A stretch of DNA of 64,000 bases, taken from contig CAVNZM010000012.1 in NCBI GenBank assembly GCA_963693365.1, positions 9,176,001 through 9,240,000 of the forward strand. The letters are read 5' to 3'. The position numbers were made by a program, and so were the translations under genes. This document shows positions 1 to 16,140 of the stretch, in pieces; position 1 is the stretch's first letter; each line of letters starts with the position of its first letter. Origin of the DNA: Amoebidium appalachense (lineage: Eukaryota > Ichthyosporea). Below the pieces are notes generated by a model. That model searched no databases. It was not told where the DNA came from and worked only from the letters and a program-made list of their open reading frames with translations.

Positions 1-290
1 GCCCCTCAACAACCCTACCCTATCCTTACAGGCCGGGTGTCACGTGAGGAATTAGGATCGAAACCAACCGAGTTGTTAAGCTACACCTCAAACTATTAAT
101 ACGAGCCAATGGGAGGGCGCCTTTTCACATGCGCTGCTTCTAGACCAATCAGCTACGCATATCTCCATCAAATCCCCCAAACCCATCCTCCCAATCCCCA
201 TCCTCGTTCTCTTCACAGTCATAAGTCCCCTCGTTGCTGTCATACCCCCCCTCTTCATCTTCATCTTCACGTTGTCAGGGTCTGGCAGTT
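1..290 (-). pseudogene. Decayed duplicate of the 3' end of the LRR-like gene
   Basis: Positions 9-290 closely repeat 2780-3200, which is the 3' end and downstream flank of the minus-strand LRR-like gene. Both copies share the CCTACCCTATCCTTACAG block, the CACGTGAGGAA block, the ACCAATCAGCTAC block and the acidic-tail coding stretch (CTTCATCTTCATC runs). In the left copy the acidic tail is out of frame and no long reading frame remains, so it is a broken partial duplicate. The upstream part of the duplicate is lost at the homopolymer block that starts near 373. This suggests local tandem duplication of the LRR gene. Confidence 0.7.
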
Positions 291-372
291 TTTTTTCACA
301 GCGTTGCTCGTAAACGTATTGACCCCTGTACTTCATCGTAAATACGACACCGAAGTTCGGGTCGTATTGCAA

Positions 373-422
373 CCCCCCCCCCCCCCCCCAAAAAAAAAGG
401 GGGGGGGGGGGGGGGGGGGGGG
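373..422. repeat. C17-A9-G24 block
   Basis: A run of 17 C is followed by 9 A and 24 G. The C and G runs are complementary, so a single strand could fold into a perfect G:C hairpin with an A loop. It marks the point where similarity to the LRR gene copy stops. It could be genuine or an assembly or sequencing artefact. Confidence 0.8.
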
Positions 423-1408
423 ATAACGAACCCTACGGCTGAAGAACCCATTTCAGATTCTGGACCCTACCCCCGATTTATCGGTATCATAAAAGTAAGC
501 GATCTTGTATATTGTGGGTTGCTGTACTCTTGCTAAGCAAAAAAAATGGTTTCAAAATAGTTGGTGCATAATTTCGAACTCGTCCAAATGAAAATACTCT
601 GCCGGGCCTTTGTGCTGTTTTCAACGCCTGCAGGCTGAATGCTTTTTACAACCTTATATGCCATCCCACCGTGGCTTCACATTTATGAATATATCTACCC
701 AGTTTGATATCAATCCTGTTCATCCCGACTTGTCAATTTTTCTGCAGTTTTGTATTTGAAATTGTCCCACAATCAAAATCATTAAACCATCTACTCAACC
801 ACAGCCATGCTACCACTTGCATGATTTGGTGACCACCCACACATGATGCCTGTTTCTGGCTGCTGCCCGCCATCTGGCACTTTTGGTCTTGTGTGGCATG
901 CCACGGGACTATTTCCTCATGGACATATGGCCGTGGATATGATACGGTCACCCAAATTCTCTGCTGAATACACTGTGAGTGCTTCTCTGTGCGTACCCTG
1001 CAACCCTACCACCATATTGAGTTCCACACAATGCTCTCTCTTTGCCCCATCACCACTGTGTTTTTTGGCAACACTCATGTTCAAGTCTCTCCACTCAGTA
1101 AAAGGCGTTGAGCCAATCTCCCTAAAATGATCAATTAGTTGCATTTGTGGGGTTGCCGAGGGGTTGGGGGGGGGAGGGGGGGGAGAAGGGGGGGGGGGGG
1201 GGGGAGGGAGGGAGGGAGGATTCTACTGGGGTGATGTGTGTGTGGGGGAAGGGGGGAGGGGGGGAGGGGGAAATTCATGTGAATATCTGATTGGATCTGG
1301 GTCACAGGGTACTAGGGACACTTGAGACAGTAATGTGCTGCACACTGGCAGGCAAAAACTTGGTGATACCACAGGTTGGTGATATCCAACCCCCCCCCCC
1401 CCCCCCCC

Positions 1409-1442
<34 letters not shown>

Positions 1443-1672
1443 TCCCCCCCTCCGCCCCCGTCCCCCCCCTCCCCCCCCCTCCCCCCCCCCCCCCCCCCCC
1501 CCCCCCCACCCATCCGATCTTCCACTTCCCACCTTCATTATCAACCCCTCCCACACACACAATGTAAGCACACCTAACGAACACACAAAGAGATGCACAC
1601 ACACAACCCCACGCACACACCTACAAGCTCACAACATCACAGACATGCGAACGCACGTGCACGCACACACAC

Positions 1673-1742
<70 letters not shown>

Positions 1743-1997
1743 GTGCATATTCACACGCGCGAATACACACGCACACCCCTGTCCCCACCACCACATATTC
1801 TCTACCCTTCCTTCCTCCTATTCCAGGCTTTCTCTTGGACCACAATGGTTTACCTTGTCAATTGTCCTTCCCCATAACACTTCCCCCCTCCTTCCCCTCC
1901 TCCCGCACCCACCGGCACCCCCCTGGTCATCTTTACCCTTTCCTTCTATCCTTCCTTACTGCAAACTGGTTAAATAGGGGGCTGGATGTGTGTGCGT

Positions 1998-2028
<31 letters not shown>

Positions 2029-2779
2029 GAAGGGGGGAGGGGTCGAGGAGCAGAAAACAGGAGGAAGGAAGTAGCCACCGATTTTCGAAGGTGATGACTG
2101 AGTGGTAAGCGCTGAAAAGCCATCTGGCTGTCTTATATACCGAGTCATGGTGGAGGCCTAAAGCTGAGATCTGATTGGCTGAAAAAAAATGAAGCTGCAG
2201 ACTGAATGGCCCGTTAGCACACCGGAACCTTCAAACTCAATCGCAATACGCATAATGGCAAATTTACTCTCAACGTTCAACTTCAACCCCCTCCTCCTCT
2301 TCCCCCTCCCCCCTTACCCCCTCCCCGCCGTCCACGCACCACCACCAGCCCCTCCCTCCCCTCCCTACCCCCTTCCCCCCCCCCCCCCCCCCCCCCTCCC
2401 CCCGGTATAGAGTGTACCCGCTCGAAACACACACAGACATGGAGGGAAAAGAGAAACAACATGCGATTGCCGGACTGGACCCTTAGTGGAAGTAAGATTG
2501 AGCCCCTCACTGTGACCCCTTTCGTGTTTCTGCATACAGTGTCACAGCTTGGTGCCACCCTCCCCTTCCCCCCCCCCCCCCCCCCCCCCCCCGGCCCCCC
2601 TCCCTTCCCCCCTCCCTCCTCCCCCCTTCCCAACCCCTCACCTCCTCAAGAAGGTAAAAGGCATCAAGAGCACACACGAGGGGTAGTATAACCTATGCAT
2701 TGTCCAATGTAGACCGTGTATTGGTACTTATATCGATCCCCAAAACGTACAATTAAGGACCCCCCCCCCCCCCCCCAAA
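423..2779. other. Repeat-rich spacer without a supported gene
   Basis: No convincing coding region. It holds G-rich runs (1166-1270), a long C tract with a few T interruptions (about 1390-1507), a CA microsatellite (about 1663-1740), a GT/G tract (1988-2040) and further C tracts (2374-2405, 2571-2635, 2760-2776). The open frames here are poly-Pro, poly-Gly or His/Thr translations of these repeats. Confidence 0.6.
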
Positions 2780-3009
2780 TAACCCTACCCTATCCTTACA
2801 GACCAGGTGCCACGTGAGGAAGTAGGATCGAAACCAACAGCAAATTGTCTCGTCAAAACTACAACTTAGCGTTTAAACTACAACTAACCGTTAAAACTTA
2901 GATAAGGAGGCTTGGACAAGAACAAGGAGAATTGTTTTGTCTACGAGGTGCCCAGCACCGATTTCTTAAGCTACACCTCAAACTATTAAAAGGAGCCAAT
3001 AGGAGGGCG

Positions 3010-4094
3010 CTATTGTAACATACACTGCTTCTTCGACCAATCAGCTACACATACTTGGCCCCCTAGACCCCAATCTCCACCCTCCCAGTCCTCATCCTCG
3101 TTCTCTTCACAGTCATAGGACCCCTCGTTGCTGTCATACCCTCCCTCTTCATCTTCATCGTCATCCTCATCCTCGTAGTATTCTTCTTCGTTCTCTTCAT
3201 CTTCGTTCACTTCATCCTCGTCATCCACCTGACTCTCGTCAACCAAGTGGTTGATTGGTTCGAGGTCGAGGTCTTCCAAATGTACCAGCCTCTCCTTGAA
3301 ATCAGAAAACTTCCAGTAGCCGGGGTCCCACCCGTGCAGCTTTAACCTCTTTAATTTCTGCAGCACGAACACCCCTTGGAAGTGTAACAGCTCTGATGCA
3401 TTGTCAATAACGAGGGTGGTGAGGTTTGTGGCCTCTGTGACTCCATCGAGGTTGTGCAGGCCGTACTTGCCCTGTGGTGGTTAAGGTCAGGACAGAACCG
3501 AACAGCAATCTAGATGTAGACTAGCTACTTGCACAACTACACATAGCCCTCTCCATTCCCTCGCCATCTCACCTCCCACTTCCCCAAAACCAGCACATTG
3601 AAAGTCAGTGAAGGAAAAGGAAACCACACTCCCCCCCCCCCAAAAAGAACCCACCCACACCCCAAGCCCAACAGCATCCCTCTCACCAGTCCCCACAACC
3701 AGTGCTCACGCCTAACACGAACTGTGTATCTTCCCCCCCCCCCCCCCCCCCCCCCCCCCGCCCTCCCCCCCTTCCCCCACTCACGAACACAACCACACAT
3801 GCTCACCCACCTACCCACCCAGACATACACACACGTGTTCCAAAACCCACACATGCACCACCATCACCACACTCACCCCACCCCCAACACCGAAGAAAAA
3901 TAATAATAATCAAAGCACACATGACACAAACACAAACCGAATGAATGCCCACGCAGACATACCCACACCCCACCCACGAAGCATCTCCCAAACACCCGTA
4001 CTCACCACACCCTCGATCACAGCACAAATACATGCCCACCCATACATCCCCTTCACCACCCCTCTTACTTTCACGCACACACAGGTACAGGCAC

Positions 4095-4147
<53 letters not shown>

Positions 4148-5657
4148 GCACGCACGCACGCACACACAGCACCCACGCACGCACGCACGCACGCACCCAC
4201 CTTCACGTGCAGATACCTCAGCTCCTTCATCTCTCTCCCCAACCGACCCAAACTGCATCTCTTTTTCGGCTCAATGACCAATCGAGTCACCCCGTCAATC
4301 CATGGATGGTAGTCAATGGGGTTTTTGCACTCAAGAATCTCCAGATCGGTGAGATTACATGACCAGGCGCAGATTTTGAAGAGTGATTTGGTGTTTGGCA
4401 TGAGCTCGGGGGGGAAACAGCCTGCATGAGGGGGATAGGGGGGAGCGAGGGAAGGAGAAGGAGGGGGGGGGGGGGGGGAGGAGGAGGAGGGGGTCAATGC
4501 GTTGGTTTTAACTTTGTCAACCATGACTGCTGGTGATGGTTGGGGGGGGGGGGGGGGGGGGGGGGAGGAGGGGAGAGGGGGGGAGGGGGGGGGGGGGTTT
4601 GAATGCGTCAAAAAGTACGAGGGGGGGAGTCTAATTGCTTTTGGGTGGATATAATTTTGGCTGATTTGATCCTAGAATTTGTTTTTGGGACCTAACGTCA
4701 TAAAGAAAAGGCAAGTAGAGTTGTAGCAGAATGGCAGCGCTGGTATGCCGGCCGGCGGAGGGGATGGGGAAGGGAGGTGGGGTGTGTGTGTGCATGTGTG
4801 TTGGGCGGGGAGGGGGGAGGGGGGTGGGATGAGGGAAGGGGCAGGCAGACAGAGCCAACAGCCAGTAGGGAAACAATGGAACACTTCCACACACACACAA
4901 ATACCCCATGTGCGCCTTTTCATCTCCACTCCCCCCCCCCCCCCCCCCCCTTCCCCCTCCCTCCCCCCGGCGCACCCACCCACACCCACACACACTCATA
5001 CCCCATGCATGCCTTTCATCCCCTATGCCGTCACCTCCCCCCCCCCCCCCCCCCCCCCTCCCTCACACAAACTCACGCAACGCGCATGGCCTCTCATTCC
5101 CATCATCCTCCCACACCCACCTGTCAGCTTTGCCGACCTCAGGTGTGGCATGTTCCACGTTGGTTGCAGAAATATGCCCCCCATTTCGATTCGGGTCAGC
5201 TGGCTATCCGGCCCGACCACAGCAGTTAGATCTGGACCTCGCCGGTTGCCATATATGGAAATCGACTGCAGGTGGTGGAGAGATCCGGTGGTTGCTAAGC
5301 CCAAAAGAGCAAATCGCATGCTGTGGATGTCCGATCCGAGGGTGATGGATAGGTGGGTGCATCCCGATCGGGCCGATACGGCACACAGATCGGTAACTTG
5401 GTCCGTGGCAGACACGATCCAACTGGGAGACAGAGGGTAGGGTGAGAATACAAGAATGTTTGATATACTCTGGTAAGAAAACATACGTGGCATCTACATG
5501 CACAGAAACACACCAATAGACCGACATACCGACACACCGACACACACACACACACACACACACACATGCATACACAGGCACACTACAACACACATATACA
5601 TTGGCACACACACACAAAGTCATCACCCAAGTACACACAACCGCACGCACCAGGATA

Positions 5658-5695
<38 letters not shown>

Positions 5696-7335
5696 GGCAC
5701 GCACACACTTAATCGACTGGCACGCAACCTGCTCTCACACACTTGGCGCCTTCGGCCAGACAGACACATGTGCACGCAGCACACATACATTCACACACCC
5801 ACACCCTTGTCCACACCCAAACCCGCACCCATGCCTATGCCCCTGAACTCACCCCATATGACCCCCCCCCCCCCCCCGGGAAGAAGAAAAAGAGGGAAAA
5901 AAAAAGACACAACGGTAGACATGCGTGCACACACGCACATGATTATGTGCCTCGATTCTTGCCTGCTCCAAACAACCCCCTTTTCCCTCACTCCCTTCTA
6001 TGTCTTGAATATGTGCCTTTGAAACAGAGCGGTGACGAAAAAGGCGGGTGTGCGTGAGTGAAAGGGGGTTGGGGGCGGGGGGGGGAGGGGGGGCAAGTGG
6101 GAGACAGAAGGGGTCGGAGTGGGGAGTAGGGGGGGGGGGGGGGGGGGGGGGGGGGGTGTCAATATTGCATCACAGAGAACGAAGCAAACACTCCAGACGG
6201 TTAACATCTGCAATCTATCCAAAGCAGACACAAATAGCATCCACTTTTAGAAAAGGTGGGGGGGAGGAGGGGGAGGGGGGGGGGGGGGGTCCTTGAGCAT
6301 ACATTGATATCCAACCTCTTCAGGTGGTGGACACTAGCCACGGCAGTATTCAACTGTGTGTGGCCTGTAGGGTGAAACACAAGTGATGTGATGCCCTTTG
6401 ACTGCTTGCACATTGCATCGATGTTTGCGGTTGCATTGTAGATTTGAAGCACACGCAGGTGTGCAAGGTTGGTGGGTAGGACAATAGACTCGGTAACAGA
6501 GGATTCGAACCGAATCGATTGGTGCGCGAGGGATGCACATGTGGAAAGAAATGTCAAATTGGTGTCTGTCAGTAGGTGCACACTGGTGATGGTGATGTCC
6601 AAATGGCGCAATTTCGTGAATTTACGTATCGGACCCCACCTGAGCGGTATGATTGCAGCTTGCAAAAACCGTAAATTCGCTGCACTCTCGAGAAATTTCA
6701 GGTCGTGGTCGTGCTTGATTATGGTGGGCGTGAAGGGAAAGTCATAGTGTCTCCCCACGCGTGACAGGGCGCACCGGGTAAATTGCACGTTCCAACCCCC
6801 CCAAATGAATTTTCGTCGATGGCACAACTAGCCAATCATTCCCCGTGTAGTCCGTACCCACATTATTCAGTTGCACCCTGCTAATAATTGATTTCGGGGA
6901 TATATTTTCGGGAAAAAACACCTGGACCTCGTCGTTATTTCCAAGCGTATCTATGACCAGGGTGTGGTCTATCCCCGATATATCCCCAAACATGGCCAGC
7001 CCATTGTTGATTATCTCGTTCTCTGTCTCCAATTCCGCATATGTGTGGTAGATAACCTCTTTCACGTTGGGCAGGTGGGGCTTGAAGTTTGCTCGTAGGT
7101 AGTCTATAAGCTCAAGGGTTCCTGTGAAGAGGTAAAGGAGGAGCAGGGGGGAGGGGGGGGGGGGGGGGGGGGCGGCCGGTGAGGGGGGGGGGGGGGGGGG
7201 GGGGAATGGTGGGTTGGTATAGGGCAGTGTGTGGTATGGAAGAATGAGTTTTAGAACAAACACAGCATTATTGTGACACACTCCTTCTCTCCTCAATCCC
7301 CCCCCCCCCCCCCCCCCCCCCCACCATTCTTTTAT

Positions 7336-7380
<45 letters not shown>

Positions 7381-8494
7381 ACCCTCTCCTCACTACTCTA
7401 ACGCCTTCCCCTTCACCCTCCCCAAACATCATGCTCATTCTCTCCGCAATCCAGTTATGCTCACGTTCGTCTTGTATTATCCCTCCCCCCTCCCCCCCCC
7501 CTCACACACACACATACCCACCAAACAACTGAACTGTCTTCATCTATCATTTAGGCAGACCCCCCTTATCTCATCCTCTTCGCCAACTGTGAAGCAAGTT
7601 GATGCCCTCCCCCCTCCCTCCCCCCTTTCCCCCTCACCACCACCACCTTAAACACATCGCCATCTCTCCACCAACCAACCACCTACTTGCAACCACCCAT
7701 ACAACCGCCCACCCCCTCCCTCCCCCTGCATCTTCCACCCCTCAACCACCTACCCACAGTCCATCAGCAGTAAAACACGTATAAGCCACATTCCCACGCC
7801 TCCTCCCTATTTAACCCCATCACACCTACCATGCCACCATTCGACTAAACAACCTATGTCTGCCACCACCCCCCCCCTTCCCCCCCCCCCTCCCCCCTCC
7901 CCCCCCCTCCCCCCCCCCCTTCCCCCAGGCGTCCGCCTTCATCAATGCCCACCTAGACAACAAACGGGACCAGCCCAATGCACAACTCACCAAACCGTTT
8001 GGCAAAACCAAGCTTTAACAGCTGTAAGTGTTAACACAGTACACTCCAAGCCTCTAATAAGCAACACACCAGACCACTTGCTCTACCCTCCTAGCGATTC
8101 CAGCCTATCAGCACCGGTAACCCCCTTCCCCCTCTCCCCCCCCCCATCCCCCCCCCTCCCCCTCCCCCCCCCCCCCCCCCTGCCCCTCCCTGTTTCCCCG
8201 CCTCGGAAGACACACACTGACACATTTAGCCAACACAGCCCAGACACTCGCTGATAATAAAAGTTAGAGAGGGGGGCACACACATACCCTGTGTGTCTGT
8301 GGGTGGAGTGCCGATGTGTGGTGGTCTCCATTCAGGCTCAGCCGGGTTACACACGGCCCCCACACCCTTAAAGCATTCCCCACTAACAGGCAGTGTTCCT
8401 CTATCCACTTTACATGTGGGAGGATAGACAGTTGCAGCCCCCCCAGCCTCGGGTCTATTGCAAGGTTCTTTAAGTGGCGGCACACAGCACTCAC
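3010..8494 (-). CDS. Leucine-rich-repeat-like protein with acidic C-terminus (multi-exon)
   Basis: Likely exons on the minus strand: 8494-8288 (tentative first exon), 7121-6303, 5422-5121, 4421-4201 and 3471-3010. The three right-hand junctions have canonical GT/AG ends, and the phases of 5422-5121, 4421-4201 and 3471-3010 agree. The translation has irregular leucine-rich segments (for example LRFLQAAIIPL, LRHLDITITSVHLL, LTDLEILEC, LKRLKLHGWD), as in F-box/LRR-type proteins, though I see no clear F-box. The last exon ends in a strongly acidic Glu/Asp tail of about 50 residues and then CVADWSKKQCMLQ before the stop. A C7 run at 6796-6802 breaks the frame between two halves of exon 7121-6303; both sides read as good protein, so this is a homopolymer error or a recent mutation. 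The joins 8288/7121 and 6303/5422 do not match in phase, so a small exon may be missing in each. Function beyond an LRR scaffold is not assigned. Confidence 0.55.

Positions 8495-11135
<2,641 letters not shown>

Positions 11136-11165
<30 letters not shown>
11136..11165. repeat. Poly-T tract
   Basis: About 30 T preceded by a TTC/TTTTC-rich stretch, upstream of the CCAAT cluster of the aspartate kinase gene. Confidence 0.8.
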
Positions 11166-11166
<1 letters not shown>

Positions 11167-11210
11167 GTTGTCTGGCTCGGCGCAGGCCGCGGATCGGCGA
11201 GGCATCGCGA

Positions 11211-11319
11211 ACCAATCATCGTGAGATGGATGCTGATTGGCTACAACCCATGTGACTGTGGGTGAGCGAAGAGCCAATCAGAACAGATAAAGTTTTATTT
11301 TTTGCTAGGGGGAACCAAT
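11211..11319 (+). promoter_or_regulatory. CCAAT/ATTGG cluster upstream of aspartate kinase
   Basis: Four CCAAT or inverse ATTGG boxes lie within about 110 bases (ACCAATCA at 11211, GATTGGCT near 11235, GCCAATCA at 11273, ACCAATC at 11314). They are about 650 bases before the presumed ATG. This spacing and repetition fits an NF-Y-type promoter. No TATA box is evident close to the start codon. Assignment to this gene rests on position only. Confidence 0.4.
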
Positions 11320-11970
11320 CGCATCAATTACAAATCAAAAACATATTTAAGTTGTTGTACATTTAAATATTACAAAAAACTGTTTAATTTGCTGCAGGTC
11401 ATGCGGTCAGATGTCTCAATGATTGCCAGAATGTTTCTGTTTACTGTTATATGTCGGCCATTTACACATGGCATTAACGTATATTCAGGGAAACTGCTGT
11501 TCAAAAATTATTATTTTTATAATGCTAAGCTTATTGTGCTTAATTTACCTTTTTCTAATTGTCTACAAAACAAGTGCTACTGATATTTACCAGCAACATG
11601 TGCAAATCCAAATCGTCAATACAGGAATCCGGTGAACCGTTCTCATTGGCCCACACCCAGATCCCAGCATCCAGTCACACCAAACCTGGCCGCTTTTCCA
11701 GAACGAAAAGCACCGCCTGAGTCAGAGCCATGAGCCAAAACCACATGCACACAGGAGAAAAACGAAGTTCGTCAACGTGTGTGTACATAATTGCATAGCG
11801 GAAGGTTTCAGAGGATCAGGCCAGAAAGAGGTTTTAGGCTTTCGGCTCAGATAGTGCTTGTTTTCGTGTCCTCTCCTCAACTCCTTTGGCAGTGCGCACT
11901 GCAACAAAACACCCCGATCTACAGACGATCACAGACACGATCACACAATTGTCAACACATAGCAGCCACA

Positions 11971-13180
11971 ATGCCTCCCTTGCCCAGCAGCATAGTTCGG
12001 AGCGCCACTCCCGTGCCCATGGACCATGAAGAAAAGTACATGCGCCCACTGCCGGACAGGTGAGACGGGTGGGAGGAGGGGGGGAGGGGGAGGGGGGGGG
12101 GGGGGGGGGGGGAAGAGGGGGAAGGGAGGGGGAGGAGGGAGGGGCTTCCTGTGCATCTCTCTGGTTTGGTGCGTGTGGGTTGATCCGTGAGAGCTGATGG
12201 TCATATGGTCATTGCAATCATCACCTACCATTCTAAATTCATATATGCGGGACAGTTTTTGTTCACCTGTCTATGCTCTCCTTCTTCCTGTCTCTAATCA
12301 CATCTTGCTTGGAGCTTTCTTAATCTTGAGGCGGCCATGCCATTTTTTTCGTTTTATTTGAAATGGTGGGGAAAGCGCACGGGACTTCAGTGTGCTGCGT
12401 GTGGGGTTGGTGATTGGATGAGTGGCATGTGTGTGCATGTTTGCGTTGGGCAGGTGTGTGTGTGCGCGTGTTTGGATGCAGGCGGTGGGTGGTAGGGGAG
12501 GAATGTTTCGGGTGATAGTGCTGGTGGGAACCCAAGATGGGGGGAGGGGGGGGGGGGGGGGTATAGGGGGGAGGGGGCAGGGCTTAGATCATGGAAGGTC
12601 AATTGAGGCGGTAGGGTTAGGGCTTTGAGAGATCTGGTGCTGAATTTCTCTCTTTCCAGGCGGGTGGTGGTGCAGAAGTTTGGCGGCACGAGCGTAGGCA
12701 CAGGCAAGAACATGCTACAGATAGTCGACATAGTCAAGTGAGTGGAGAGAAAGGGGGGAGGGGGGGGGGGGAGGAGGGGAGGTGTGAATGTGTGAGGGGC
12801 TGGATAGATGGTGTGACTACTAGCTGGTGACTACTAGCTAAGGGACGGGGGGGCATTGGGTATTGGGAGGAGGAAGAGGCGCGCTGAGGTCTGGAGGTAG
12901 GCTGGTGGTGGGAGACATTGTTGCTGAGGTGAAGGGAGAAAGGTGGGGGTGGGCTGGGAGCCACGGGGGATCCGTGAGAGGAAGTTGACGGGTATGGGTA
13001 GGGGGATGGAGGTGGAAGGGGGGTTTGATGGGAGTGGGGGAGTGGGGGGGTGGGGGCGGTGCAGGGTGGCTACCTCAAAAAGAATCTGCCCAATTTGATT
13101 TCAAAGGATATGATTGGCTAAAGAGGTGATTAGTAAAAGAATGCTACGAGATGCACGTGTGTGTGGGGTGGTAGCGTACC

Positions 13181-13211
<31 letters not shown>

Positions 13212-13571
13212 GGGGCACAGGGGTGAGGTGGGGGGTTGTTGGTTATTGTTTGAAATGCACACAAGTAACCTATGCACGCCTGAATGAAATACACACTGCC
13301 CAGACACATGCACATACGCGAGTGCACACATTGCATGCATGCACACAAATACCGCAACTCCACTTTGCAACGGTTGCAAACACAAACAATACACACGCAG
13401 GCATACACACACACATGAGCGCACACACTTGCGCTTGCGATACACACAAGCACGTATATACAAGCAGGTACACACGTACGCACACACAAACGCACACACA
13501 CACAAACGCACATGCTTGCGCGCGCATGTGTGATACACGCAAGCATGCACATGCAGGTGCACCCACGCGCC

Positions 13572-13627
<56 letters not shown>

Positions 13628-14927
13628 CTGACGCCCGCCACCAGGGCCACCCTTGAGCACTCCAACCCCATCGTAGTTGTGTCTGCCCTCAGCAGCAGAG
13701 TCAAAGCCGACGGCACCACCACAAGGTGTGTGAATGGTTCTGGAACACGTGCACGTGGCAACATTATCGCAATAACGTGCATTTTTCTTGTGTTCATACG
13801 TTATGCCTGAACAATGAATGGTGCAAAGAAACTAGGGAAGAAGAACTTTGCATGGGTGACGGGGGTAGGTTGAGGGGAGGGGGGGGGGGGGAAGGGGGGG
13901 TTGTCAGAGACGGTTTCCTTGTCATCATGTTATGGTGTGTTCACATATCTTCCAAGTTCGCATGTGCCCTCTCTCTAGAATCCCTACATCCTGAGTGCGC
14001 AGTTTCTTTAGGGGCAGGTCACACGATATATACACCAATCCAGTTATAAACTCTCCACCACATTTGCACGTAAAATCGAAGCCACCCTGCTGTTTCGACA
14101 TAGACCTTAATTAAGTGTTTCCACTTTTTACACCTATGTTTCCCTCGTGCTCACATGTACTTGTGTTTGCGCAGGTTGCTTAAGGCGGCACAGATGGCCG
14201 TAGAGCACGACATGGTCAGTGTGAAGAAACTACTCAACATGATCAAGACAACACACATAGTGGCCATACACGATGCCATGGGCGATACGGTATGTAACCG
14301 TGGGTGGGGTGGATGGGGATGTGTGTGTGGGTTGGGGGGGGGGGGGGGGGGGGGGATGTTTGCAAGGGTGTGGTAGTGTAGGTGGGATATACTTGGGGGA
14401 GTGTGTTATGGTTCGGTGCAGACACACACACACACATGCAACCTATGCACACAAGTAATGCAACCCATAAACCCTCTGCAAGTATATATACACCTACACG
14501 CACACACACACACACACTCACACACTCACATACTCACGACACACATACACAACTCCTGGTACGGACCAAATATGTTTTGCAACTGCGACACGCGGAGACA
14601 CACTGCTAGCAGGTTCAAGAGAAAGTGGATTCCTTTGTTAGACTTGTGTATGAGCAAGAACGTACACCTTTTTTTGTCGGACGCATATACGCCACAAACC
14701 CTTACGTGCCTATAACACACTTATAATTGTTGGTTCAATATGACTGACTATCGTGCCCCATTTGTGACCTATAAACAAACAAATCACTCTCCAAGGGTGC
14801 CCCAGATAAACACGCCCCTCTCACGCACACACAATTAATTGCTCACAATTAATTCAATGCACACCAGCACACACTTTTATTGCTCATGCCTCAAATGCAC
14901 ATACAACTGCATGCACACACACACACG

Positions 14928-14981
<54 letters not shown>

Positions 14982-16109
14982 CGGAGGGTGCCACACTTCA
15001 GCACGATATTAGCGAAGACATCGACAACCTGTTGCAGTTCCTCACCGCCATCCAGGTGAGTGCACGTGCAACACACACCACTTCAACACGTGCATGTGCA
15101 CGCACATTCCTTGAACACATACACGTGCACACACACCACTTCAACAACGTGCATGTGCACACACCTCTTGAACCCATGCATGTGCACACACCTCTTGAAC
15201 CCACACCATTTGTTACCACAAGCACATATGAATGCCGATGCATATGCTGAATATGTGCACGCGCTAGCCCGTACCCATGCACAAGTAAACATAAGGTTAC
15301 CCGTGCTCCCACACGTAGCGCACGTGCACACCAAGCGAAATCTCTGATTTGTTACGACTTGTACGCATACATTCACAGACACACACACGCACATACTGCA
15401 AGGCAACCCAGATTCAAACCATGACCTTGAGAGTGCAGTTTCAATGCACAATTTCAGGAGGTTATTCGGTTTCCCTTTTCCTCCCCCCCCCCCCCTCTTC
15501 CCCCACCGCAACCCCCGCTGCTACCCCATTCGGTCCCACTCACCGTGTGCTCTTGTTCTGCAGAAGGAGGAGGACACCTACCTGCACACACACACACACA
15601 TGCACGCACATGGAGTCTGTTTCCCGGTCATGTTTGCTACCCATCGTCACCTCGCACATGCCATGGTCCGGCAAAATTGTTATTTTTCTAAAAATGGGCA
15701 CGCATACCCCTGCTAACTTTAACGAGTGCAGGTGATTGGTGAATCGTTCGTTTACTTCTATTGGTACCAAATATGGGTGTTTTGTTACTCTTGCTGACTT
15801 TCACGGCTGCAGGTGATTGGTGAGTTGTCACCGCGGTCGGTTGATGCGGTCATTGGTGTGGGGGAGAGTCTGTCTGCTAAGGTCCTGGCCGCAATCATGC
15901 GCCACCAGGTGTGTGTGTGTGTGTGGGCGTGGGGGTGTGCATGTGCATGTGCATGTGTGTGTGTGTGTGGAAGGGGTTGGAGGAACGTGTGTGTGGAGGG
16001 GGGGAGGGGATTGGAGAATGGTGTTGGACTTAATCAAGCAGGGTGACTATAGATGGGGTCAATCTGGTTATGGAGAGGAAGCTGGGTGGTTAGGTTGGGT
16101 TGTTGGGTC

Positions 16110-16140
<31 letters not shown>

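Noticed and set aside
8-30. Telomere-like AACCCTACCCTA sequence (also at 2780)
   Set aside because: Only two imperfect units, part of the duplicated LRR 3' flank, and not at a repeat array.
1223-1977. Long overlapping open frames on both strands
   Set aside because: They translate C/G runs and CA repeats (poly-Pro, poly-Gly, His/Thr). The same applies to frames at 2189-2691, 3487-4277, 4631-5846, 7335-8254, 8607-9806, 13101-13622, 24055-24998, 38000-38261 and 51222-52249.
15565-15590. Possible micro-exon after TTCTGCAG in aspartate kinase
   Set aside because: No suitable donor follows, and the conserved protein continues directly from exon 5 to exon 6 without extra residues.
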